Positions 36,101 to 48,100 of a stretch of 64,000 nt of DNA are shown here, piece by piece. Position 1 is the first letter of the stretch, and the number at the start of each line of letters is the position of its first letter. This stretch comes from Zonotrichia leucophrys gambelii (taxonomy: Eukaryota; Chordata; Aves; Passeriformes; Passerellidae): contig NC_088178.1 in the NCBI RefSeq assembly GCF_028769735.1, positions 25,069,357 through 25,133,356 on the forward strand, given 5' to 3'. Below the pieces are notes generated by a model. The model worked only from the letters and a program-made list of their open reading frames with translations, was not told the DNA's origin and did no database searches. The position numbers were made by a program, and so were the translations under genes.

Positions 36101-39100
36101 CATTCATAAAAACAGCCCAGATACTTTGGTTGAAAACCCATCAATTTTTCTAAGTTTACAGAAAATTTAAGCATAAAAAGAACTAAGCAGCAGATGGAAT
36201 GTTAAATAGAAATGAGATGCAACTAAAACTCACCACTGTTCTTCAAGATCTCAAGCACCTGGATCAGAACATCTGGTTGACTCATCTACAATGACAAAAT
36301 CAGAGCAGGCTGCATTATTGAGACTAATATTTCATCTTACATTTTATTTCAAATTACTTGAGTTGCACAACTAGTAACTCTGTGTTCCTCAAAAACGTGA
36401 AATAATTTGTCAGTGTTAATGAAAAGTTAATTGTGCCTGTCTACACCATGAAAACAGGTGTAGACAGCCAACTTTCCTTCAGCCTAAAGCTCTAGTGAAC
36501 ACTTTGTTCTAGTTCTGCATTAACAGGATAAATAAAAGCACTTGCCATATATTCAGCAATTTCATTATCAATGAATACTGCTAGAAATGGACAGCAAGAG
36601 AATTTACTGTCAGGACTTTCCCAGGAGTTCTGAAAGGTTATCATTTTGAAACACTTTATCATTTTGAAACACAAGTGCAGCAGTTGAGTGGCTATCAAGA
36701 ATGTGCTGCTAATATCACTAAACATGAACCAACAATTTCATTACCTGAAGAATGCCACTTTCATCTCAAATTTTAAAAGTGTGGGAGGAATCAAAACCTA
36801 CAAGAGCTTACAGTCTGAATGTTGAGTTCATGGAAGCACACTTAGCCAAGCCAACTATTTTCATACTGCTTCAGTGCTTACTCAAAAAAAAAAAAAAGTA
36901 GAAAAAGCCTAGCTTAAGGTTGTCCAAACAAAACAAAAAAATCACCCAAGAATTAAAGTTATCTAAAGAGCAATGGAAGCTTCCTCAACAGCACAGATGA
37001 CATCAAATCAAAGATTAGATACTTTGTGCTCTTCTAACACCATGTGACCCAAAAGAAGATGAAGGCAATGGAATAGAAATAAATGATTTAAAAACCAGTC
37101 TTAGTGAATACAAGATAATATCTACACACCTTAGGGGGGAATTTGATATCAATGTTAACATCACTGGTCTTAAAAGCAAATCTAGTTAAGCAGGAGCCAT
37201 ACATCCTCAGGGAACAGTCTGGAGAGAGAGAAACAGAATTATTTAACAGTTAGTAAATAATTTTTCTTTAGTGGATGATGCATACCTTGCTTTAGATATT
37301 GCACCTCACTGGCACTCCCAGATTAATGAACACTGAACCCCCTTCTCACCCTTGTGAAGGGCAGGCATTTCCATAACACAGCATCACAGGAAAACAAATA
37401 ATTCAAATATTGTAAATGTCCAATATTTTCCAAGCTGTTTTAAAGATTTTTTGCAGTAGTTCTGTTTGTTTTTAATATAAATTAAAATATGAAGTAACAA
37501 TAACTGTCACCATCTCAGTGTAGGATTTTATATAACAGCTTTTGTTAACTACAGCTTGATTTCACTGCAGCTCTTAGCCAATTACAAAATTCTTTGATGC
37601 CTCACAGATTTCTGTATGTAGCACCAATCTGTTGATTCCATCAGCAAGTTCCAACACACAGTTCCTTACAAAATATGTATATAAACATAATTTCAATATA
37701 ATCCAAGGCACAGAGTACAGTGTCCATTCACTGTTTTAATTAATGCAGTTACCTGCAAAGATGGAGAATACACCTAAACTAACTAGGAAGAACCTACTCA
37801 TCAATAATATGAGAAATGCCATCCCATTCCATAAACAATATCCCAATTTACAATGAAATTTTTGTTCATGAAAACTTTCCTGTAATAGAAACTAGGGTCT
37901 CCCATACTTAAATCAGCTGAAAAATGAGAGTGTTCTCAATGCTTCCCAAATCCAACAGGCTGCTCAAGCAGGGTCACCTAGAGCAGGCTGCTCAGACTGT
38001 GTCCAGTTGGGTTTTGAAGATGTGCATGGATGGAGAAACCACAACCTCTCCAGGCAACCTGTGCAGTGTCCAACCACCCTCACAGCAAAGAGGATTCTCC
38101 TTGTGTATCTTCCTTTATGTGTGTTCTGACCAAACTCATGCAGTCAGAAATATCAACAAAACTGCTCTTAAAAGAGAAAAAGGTCCTACACATACATAGC
38201 TTCAAGCCTATTTTCATTGCTTAGCAGCCCTCTCAGAATGAAAGTCTGTATGGTTAATAATAATAATTTACAATTCCTTCCCAATGGCTTATCATATTTT
38301 AAGAATTTTTGCATAGTTCTAATGTGAGCTTAAGAGAAAATCATGCCAGAAGATCAGATGTTTTCTACACAGTGCATGAATTAAATTTTTCTGAATCTAC
38401 AACTTAGGAAAACACATTCACTAGAACATAGCTGGCTTTCAAAAGGAGAATAACAAACTGTCATTTACTATTACAGACTCCCCTTCCACTACTCCTACAC
38501 CTCCACAGAAGCTCATCAGTCCAAACAAGTCAGCCAGACAAAGTAACAATAGTTTCCTGAGCATTTATGTAAAAAATGTTATGTGAAAAAGCTTTGTCTT
38601 ATGCTTCCTACTATGAGTGGAAAACTCCCTAGAGTGCCAGAGCAGAAGTTTGCACTGGGAGTCACTTACTAGAGAGCAGATCAGCAAATCTCTACCCTAC
38701 AAACACTTATTCTATTCAGCACCTTATGTTTAAGCAGATACTTCATAGAGCATCTAAAACTAAAGCTGATCATCCTGCACATACCAAAATCTTTCCTACA
38801 GCTGTATTTTTATAGAGCAAAGGGAAAAAAAAAAGGTATTTCTAAAACAAATGGACTGTATAGAACAAGATCTGACTCCAACATAGATGAAATTAAAAAT
38901 TTCAAACATTTTTTAGGCAATGAGATGAGTATATTCTTCTGTTCAGATGCACTGAACACCAAACCACTGTTAGCACTAAGTCAACATCACAGCAGCTCCA
39001 AAAATCTGATTACAAACTCCCAGTGCATTAACTATAGGAGCTGATGGGAAAATCAATGCAAAGAAGCAAATATCAAATGTTAACGTTCTTGTTATCTTAT

Positions 39101-42100
39101 CCCATCACTTGAAAAGGATCAATAAACACATCTGAAAGAAGGACAAATAAACACAATCATATTTTCCTCTTTTTGTTGTGTATTTGTTAATTCTTGTATA
39201 TTTAATTCTTGTATATATAATTCTTGTATATTTAATTCTCGTATATATAATAATTGTATATATAATAATTGTATATTTGTTAATTCTTTAAAAATCCACT
39301 GCCAGAATGTATTAAAGTCTGTATATATTAATATTGTACACTATCAAGATAATTTAACCCCAAATGCTCTCATTCACCATTAATGAAGGTATCAAAATTA
39401 TATATATAAAAATAACAAAAAGTTGTCACCTAAAGCAAATGGAGCACGCTATGAATACCTGGTAAGGGCTGCTGAATAATTTTCTCCATCTCATTTACAA
39501 TCTCCTGCCGAACTCTGAAGTCCTCATCCGAGATGCCCTGTTCGTTGGCTGCCTGGATGAGAGTGAAGCTCAGAGCCGCCAGCTGTGCAGGCGAGGGCGG
39601 CGGCAGCGCCCGCAGCTCGTTCTCCTCTTGCTTCTCCTGAAGAATTGAGGGGTGATGTCATTAAAAACTGCAATTTTAGAGGAAAGGCTATCTCTTACTG
39701 CTATATTGGAACATGCTGGTTGCTGTTTGTGTCCTCACCAACACATTTGAATTTTTTGAATATTTGAAATTTGAATATTCAATAATGCCCGCAGCTCGTT
39801 CTCCTCTTGCTTCTCCTGAAGAATTGAGGGGTGATGTCATTAAAAACTGCAATTTTAGAGGAAAGGCTATCTCTTACTGCTATATTGGAATATGCTGGTT
39901 GCTGTTTTTGTCCTCACCAACACATTTGAATTTTTTGAATGTTTGAAATTTGAATATTCAATAATGCCCGCAGCTCGTTCTCCTCTTGCTTCTCCTGAAG
40001 AATTGAGGGGTGATGTCATTAAAAACTGCAATTTTAGAGGAAAGGCTATCTCTTACTGCTATATTGGAACATGCTGGTTGCTGTTTGTGTTCTCACCAAC
40101 ACATTTGAATTTTTTGAATGTTTGAAATTTGAATATTCAATTTGAAATTCTTTGAATAATAATAATAATAAACTGTATTTAACTATTATGGAACACTTTT
40201 AATGTAAAGGTGCTTTGCAAACATTAAGCAATCTTCAAAAAACAAACAGAAATGGATTTTTACCCGAATGACAAGAGGGGAGAGTGAGGGAAGGAAGTGA
40301 GATGACTTGAGAATTCCATTTCTCAGTAAATTAAGTGAGGTAAGATTAAGACTGAGGAGTTTCTGCTTCTTAAGGCTGACCTAAAGACCACATTTCCAAA
40401 GGCAGGAACTCAGCCTGGCCTAACTGGCAATACAATAGTGTGGTCGCAGGAATGAGAGCAGATGCTCAGTGTTTCAAACAGAAAATGTCATTTCACAGCT
40501 GGTAACTGGAGAGGGAATCTTCTGTATTCCATTCCTGAACCACATTTTCTGACAGTTCTGAAGCAGAATTCAACCAAGAAAATAAAAAGCTGTAATTGTA
40601 CATCATAAAAGTAACTGAGTTGGAAAAGTCACATGGATTTTTTCAGAGTGGATTGTACTTGAAGGAAAGTTATCAAAGGCAGAAAAAGTATTCCTAGCTC
40701 CAAGGAAATTTTATAAGTTGAGTCCCATTACTGCTTAAACAGCTGGTTCCAGAAAGTACTGGATTTAGTACTTTACCAGTACTACATCTTCTTCCAACAG
40801 CAGGAACATGTCTGATGCATCAAGTCATTTGGGACAAAGCACAACAACCTCTTGTTCCATGAATTCATTAACTGCATGAAAGATATGACTGAAATAAATA
40901 ATAACTATAAAATAAATATGCTCTAAGAAAACCCAGTACGGTATGAAAAAGTTTCTTTAGTTCTAGGCTGCATCTCTCAACTCTTCTGTTCTTATCTGCA
41001 CAAATTAAGTGTAAGAAAGAATATGAGCATTTTTAAAGTAGTATGGGGGTTTTTTTATGTCACCACATTAGGATTTTTCTTGAGTTAGGAAACCACAGTT
41101 GCTGCTGAGCTTATTTGATTGTCATGCATCTCACAGAGCTATAAAGAGGAGCATTTTATGCAGTAACATTTAAGGCAGTTACAAAGGTATCACCATGATG
41201 CTGCACAGAAAGCTGTCTGGGCTAAGTGTTAAAAAGTGAAACTGCTCCCTGTCCTCCAGAATTCCATTCAGCACTAAAGAAACCTCATTGCTCAATTCTC
41301 ATCTTCATGCCCAGATGGAAAGCATGGTAAGGAAGCATTTATAGATCAATCATAGGACTGGCTCATTTTTTTAAGCATGATGCAATTTAGGAGACAGTGA
41401 GAGAACCTTTACAAATAATCACTGACCATAATGTAAAAATGTTACTTTCTGAGATTTAATGGATTTATGGCATTTGGAGTCTTCCAGGTGATGACTTGCA
41501 CACGTTTTAGAATTAGAGCATTAATGAAAAACAGAAGTATGGCAAGAAATCCATGGAAACATGTGAAAGTAATTTGACTGAATTTTGGAGAATGGTTATA
41601 GAAAGAATAATTTTAACCATCTAAATGACAAAATCCAACATCCTGGGTAATCTGTAGCTCTTCATCAGCATTTACAAAAATGGGCTGGCAAGAAAATCTG
41701 TGCACCTTTTATTGGATTTCTTACATGTAACAGTTCTTTAGAGCAAACTATAGCACCATGGTATCTGACAAGGAAACTGGTGTTCTCTTTGTAAGCCTTA
41801 GAACTATTTTTCATATTAAGTACATTAATAAACCCAGGGTGATTATGAATTAACTGAATCCTTCCCTCCTGTAACTCTTCTAAACTTCACAAGTCAGCCA
41901 AAGTATAAAAAAACCATAAAACCAACATTCCCAGCCCCACCTCCAATCCCTACTACCAATGGCATTATTTTCAGAGAACAGAAAAACTGAATATATTTTT
42001 GTGTAATATATATTTCTCAACTAAGTTACCTTGCATTCTCTTACTAAAAGCATGATGAACTGCTCACTGCTCAGAGCCACTAATTCAGAAGCAATGACCA

Positions 42101-45100
42101 GAACTGTCCTTTCCTCTCTGCCTGGACAAATCATCAAGCCCTTCCTCTTAAACAGAAAACAGAAATTTGTAGATCTCTGCTCAGCATACAAACTTTCACC
42201 TAAATGAACATGATCAAAGAAAACAAACCACACAACAAAAAAATTTTGATTTTAAAAACAAAATAAAAAAAAAAAACAACAGAAGAGTATAAGAAAGAAA
42301 AAAGGAGCCATAATTTTGTTAACTTACCATTATATTTTTCTTATGACGTTTTTCCTTAATATGCTTGTGGGCTCCCTGGATATTTTCAATGTGGACTAAG
42401 CAGAGCTTGCATAGATACTGACAGTTGGTGTATTCTGGGGAGCGCTGAGGAAAAATTGCCATAGATTAAAACAAATATTTCTACCACTAGTGTCTGAAAA
42501 ACTCAATTCTTTGAATAATAATAATAATAAACTGTATTTAACTATTATGTAACACTTCTAATGTAAAGGTGCTTTGCAAACATTAAGCAATCTTCAAAAA
42601 ACAAACAGAAATGGATTTTTACCTGTATGACAAGAGGGGAGAGTGAGGGAAGGAAGTGAGATGACTTGAGAATTACATTTCTCAGTAAATTAAGTGAGGT
42701 AAGATTAAGACTGAGGAGTTTATGCTTCTCAAGGCTGACCTAAAGACCAGGAAGCCATTTCCCTGTCAGGTGAAGCTTTTAATTACTGGCTAAAGCTCAG
42801 CCTCTCCCTGCCTTTCCCTGATGAGGAAATGGCAGCAGCTCAGCTGTGTCCTGCTGTGCTGTTGTCACACGGTGCTGGCCCTGCCCGGTTAGAAAGGGTG
42901 AGGCCAGGCAGCCTGGGGAACACAGCCACGTCCCAGTCACTGTGCTCAGCCAAGGTGGGCTCCTCCAGCAAGGCCTGATGCTATTCCAACTCTGATGGAT
43001 GCTCTGGAATGCTCAGAGTTGGGATGGATGCTCTGCAATGCTCAGAGCTGGGATGGATGCTCTGGAGTGATCAGAGCTGGGATGGATGCTCTGGAGTGCT
43101 CAGAGCTGGGATGGATGCTCTGGAGTGCTCAGAGTTGGGATGGATGCTCTGGAGTGCTCAGAGTTGGGATGGATGCTCTGGAATGCTCAGAGTTGGGATG
43201 GATGCTCTGCAATGCTCAGAGCTGGGATGGATGCTCTGGAGTGATCAGAGCTGGGATGGATGCTCTGGAATGCTCAGAGCTGGGATGGATGCTCTGGAGT
43301 GCTCAGAGCTGGGATGGATGCTCTGGAATGCTCAGAGTTGGGATGGATGCTCTGGAATGCTCAGAGTTGGGATGGATGCTCTGGAATGCTCAGAGTTGGG
43401 ATGGATGCTCTGGAATGCTCAGAGTTGGGATGGATGCTCTGGAATGCTCAGAGCTGGGATGGATGCTCTGCAGTGCTCAGAGCTGGGATGGATGCTCTGG
43501 AATGCTCAGAGTTGGGGTGGATGCTCTGGAATGCTCAGAGTTGGGATGGATGCTCTGGAATGCTCAGAATTGGGGTGGATGCTCTGGAATGTTCAGAGCT
43601 GGGATGGATGCTCTGGAATGTTCAGAGCTGGGATGGATGCTCTGGAATGCTCAGAGCTGGGATGGATGCTCTGCAGTGCTCAGAGCTGGGATGGATGCTC
43701 TGCAGTGCTCAGAGTTGGGATGGATGCTCTGGAGTGCTCAGAGCTGGGATGGATGCTCTGCAGTGCTCAGAGTTGGGGTGGATGCTCTGGAGTGCTCAGA
43801 GCTGGGATGGATGCTCTGGAATGCTCAGAGCTGGGATGGATGCTCTGGAATGCTCAGAGCTGGGATGGATGCTCTGCAGTGCTCAGAGCTGGGATGGATG
43901 CTCTGGAATGCTCAGAGCTGGGATGGATGCTCTGGAATGCTCAGAGCTGGGATGGATGCTCTGGAATGCTCAGAGCTGGGGTGGATGCTCTGGAATGCTC
44001 AGAGTTGGGATGGATGCTCTGCAGTGCTCAGAGCTGGGATGGATGCTCTGGAATGCTCAGAGCTGGGATGGATGCTCTGGAATGCTCAGAGCTGGGGTGG
44101 ATGCTCTGGAATGCTCAGAGCTGGGATGGATGCTCTGGAATGCTCAGAGCTGGGATGGATGCTCTGCAGTGCTCAGAGCTGGGGTGGATGCTCTGCAATG
44201 CTCAGAGTTGGGATGGATGCTCTGGAATGCTCAGAGCTGGGATGGATGCTCTGGAATGCTCAGAGTTGGGATGGATGCTCTGGAATGCTCAGAGCTGGGA
44301 TGGATGCTCTGCAGTGCTCAGAGCTGGGATGGATGCTCTGGAATGCTCAGAGTTGGGATGGATGCTCTGCAGTGCTCAGAGCTGGGATGGATGCTCTGGA
44401 ATGCTCAGAGTTGGGATGGATGCTCTGCAGTGCTCAGAGCTGGGGTGGATGCTCTGGAATGCTCAGAGCTGGGATGGATGCTCTGGAATGCTCAGAGCTG
44501 GGATGGATGCTCTGGAGTGCTCAGAGCTGGGATGGATGCTCTGCAATGCTCAGAGCTGGGATGGATGCTCTGGAATGCTCAGAGCTGGGATGGATGCTCT
44601 GCAGTGCTCAGAGCTGGGATGGATGCTCTGGAATGCTCAGAGCTGGGATGGATGCTCTGGAGTGATCAGAGCTGGGATGGATGCTCTGGAGTGATCAGAG
44701 CTGGGATGGATGCTCTGGAGTGCTCAGAGCTGGGATGGATGCTCTGGAGTGTTCAGAGCTGGGATGGATGCTCTGGAATGCTCAGAGCTGGGATGGATGC
44801 TCTGCAGTGCTCAGAGTTGGGATGGATGCTCTGCAATGCTCAGAGTTGGGATGGATGCTCTGGAGTGCTCAGAGTTGGGATGGATGCTCTGCAGTGCTCA
44901 GAGCTGGGATGGATGCTCTGCAATGCTCAGAGCTGGGATGGATGCTCTGGAATGCTCAGAGCTGGGATGGATGCTCTGGAATGTTCAGAGCTGGGATGGA
45001 TGCTCTGGAGTGCTCAGAGCTGGGATGGATGCTCTGCAGTGCTCAGAGCTGGGATGGATGCTCTGGAGTGCTCAGAGCTGGGATGGATGCTCTGGAATGC

Positions 45101-48100
45101 TCAGAGTTGGGATGGATGCTCTGGAATGCTCAGAGTTGGGATGGATGCTCTGCAGTGCTCAGAGCTGGGATGGATGCTCTGGAATGCTCAGAGTTGGGAT
45201 GGATGCTCTGCAGTGCTCAGAGCTGGGATGGATGCTCTGGAATGCTCAGAGCTGGGATGGATGCTCTGCAATGCTCAGAGTTGGGATGGATGCTCTGCAG
45301 TGCTCAGAGCTGGGATGGATGCTCTGCAGTGCTCAGAGTTGGGATGGATGCTCTGGAATGCTCAGAGTTGGGATGGATGCTCTGCAGTGCTCAGAGCTGG
45401 GATGGATGCTCTGGAATGCTCAGAGCTGGGATGGATGCTCTGGAATGCTCAGAGCTGGGATGGATGCTCTGGAGTGATCAGAGCTGGGATGGATGCTCTG
45501 GAATGCTCAGAGCTGGGATGGATGCTCTGGAATGTTCAGAGCTGGGATGGATGCTCTGCAATGCTCAGAGTTGGGATGGATGCTCTGCAGTGCTCAGAGC
45601 TGGGATGGATGCTCTGCAATGCTCAGAGTTGGGATGGATGCTCTGGAATGTTCAGAGCTGGGATGGATGCTCTGCAGTGCTCAGAGCTGGGATGGATGCT
45701 CTGCAGTGCTCAGAGCTGGGATGGATGCTCTGGAATGCTCAGAGCTGGGATGGATGCTCTGCAGTGCTCAGAGTTGGGATGGATGCTCTGGAGTGCTCAG
45801 AGCTGGGATGGATGCTCTGGAATGCTCAGAGCTGGGATGGATGCTCTGGAGTGATCAGAGCTGGGATGGATGCTCTGGAGTGCTCAGAGCTGGGATGGAT
45901 GCTCTGGAGTGCTCAGAGTTGGGATGGATGCTCTGCAATGCTCAGAGTTGGGATGGATGCTCTGGAGTGCTCAGAGTTGGGATGGATGCTCTGCAGTGCT
46001 CAGAGCTGGGATGGATGCTCTGGAATGCTCAGAGTTGGGATGGATGCTCTGGAATGTTCACAGCTGGGATGGATGCTCTGCAATGCTCAGAGCTGGGATG
46101 GATGCTCTGGAATGCTCAGAGCTGGGATGGATGCTCTGCAATGCTCAGAGCTGGGATGGATGCTCTGCAGTGCTCAGAGCTGGGATGGATGCTCTGCAGT
46201 GCTCAGAGCTGGGATGGATGCTCTGGAATGCTCAGAGTTGGGATGGATGCTCTGCAGTGCTCAGAGCTGGGATGGATGCTCTGCAGTGCTCAGAGTTGGG
46301 ATGGATGCTCTGGAATGCTCAGAGCTGGGATGGATGCTCTGCAGTGCTCAGAGTTGGGATGGATGCTCTGCAGTGCTCAGAGTTGGGGACACTTGCAGAA
46401 CAAACACCTTTTTGTACCCCGAGCCTGGCAGAGATGCAGTGCACAAACGGCGAGCGGCCCCCTGGGAGATGCCCAAGTGTGCAAGAAGCATCCAAACACC
46501 CAGAGCTGATGGGGAAGAAGGGAAGCTGCTTTCCCAGGGTCCATGAGGGGATACCATGGAGTTTATTCAGCCAGGAAACCATTAAGACCTGCTGGACTCA
46601 AAGGCAGAAAGGACTCTGCAAGAGAAGGGGATGTTCCCAAATACTCCACTTGATCTGTCTCATCCTGCAATTTTATCTTCTTGCTCTAAAAGATCACAGC
46701 TACAGACATGGGAAACCTTTTGAAAAGCTCACTGCAGAGACAAAAGGGTTAAAAAAAAAACAATTTACATTTTCTCCAGATCTGTTAAACTTTTCCAATA
46801 GCTGGGTGAGAAAAAAAACTACTTTCACATTTTCGTCCTAATTCTAATACATCTATATTTACTAAACCCAAAAAGTATACTGAAAACACCAGATGTTTAA
46901 ACAGTGGCACAACAATGAATGAACACCATTTTAAGACACTGAGGTGGATCACAGATCAGTTAAACAAATCTGACTTACCACATGAAGACCTAAACCACTG
47001 TTAAATTTGGGCAAGTTTTTCCATTTACCACTTACTGAGTTTGACCTTTTGCTTTTGGAAAAAAAACCAGTCTGATACTTTCCAACTACAGAGTAAATTG
47101 AAATTTAAAATATTGCTTTAATTACCAATTTTTTAACCCTATTTTCTCTAAGACAGGTACCTAGTAAAATGAAATTAAACATCCATTTGGAAAACAACCT
47201 ACAGACAGTTACACCTGGCGACATGGGAAGATTCAAGTATTTGATGCCTGAGGACTGAGGTAGATAAAAAATATTTTACCATTCTTTTATAATAAAGTGA
47301 GTATCAGCAGTAAAAGTATTGCTGAAAAATTTTGTGTTTCTTTACAATATTGGTCTGCAGTATTATGCTAATAGATGTTGCCAGGAAGGCTGAATCATGT
47401 AATAACTTCTATTTTGCCTTTATTGTGAAGACTTTTCAAATCATCTAATTATGCTTTAATCCAATGAAAAGGGCAAAAACTCAAAATAACAAGACAGAAA
47501 AGTTACAGACACTACTTGTGTAAGGCAGATGCATCCTAATAAGCCAGGTCTCATGAAATTTGTCTTGGATACTCAAGGAGGTAATCCATAAAAGAGCCAG
47601 CTGTATTTTAAAGAACTCACAGAGAATAGGAAGGTTCCAGATCATCAGGAAAGAGAAACTTAAGAATATCTTTAAAGGGCTAAATAAGATGAACCAAGGA
47701 ATTAGACACCAGTCAGAATTAGCATTCAGAAAAATACTGTAATCAATTTTTAATAAGCACAGAGGGAAAAAACAGGTCAGAGGTGACAACCTGATCTGCT
47801 GCAAACAATTGCACTAACCCAATCTTAGGGGTGCTTTTTTAAAGATCAGTCACAGCTCTTGAAGAAGCAGCAGCAGAGGTTGTATTTGAATTTTACAGTC
47901 TTTGTCACTTGTCATAGTATCAGTCTCAAAAGGAGACCATAAACACTACCTAAATAAAGAACAGTAAGGTGGGAGCAAAACTGCTGAGAGAACTGTCCTC
48001 AGAGCACTCCTACCTAGAAGAATGTGCCAAGTATTCTTCAGCAGGGGTCCCTGTGGGGGCAGAAATATCCACACTTGTGTTGAAGAGGTAGGAAATGCAA

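Noticed and set aside
39585..40125. Repeated small ORFs with shared peptide over the 179-bp triplication
   Set aside because: They are antisense translations of the tandem unit, not genes.
42995..46546. Plus-strand ORFs of 255-864 codons over the 29-bp array as genes
   Set aside because: All three frames are open because the 29-bp unit lacks stops; the frames share one periodic peptide and have no independent coding signal. The array is intronic and antisense to TUT4.
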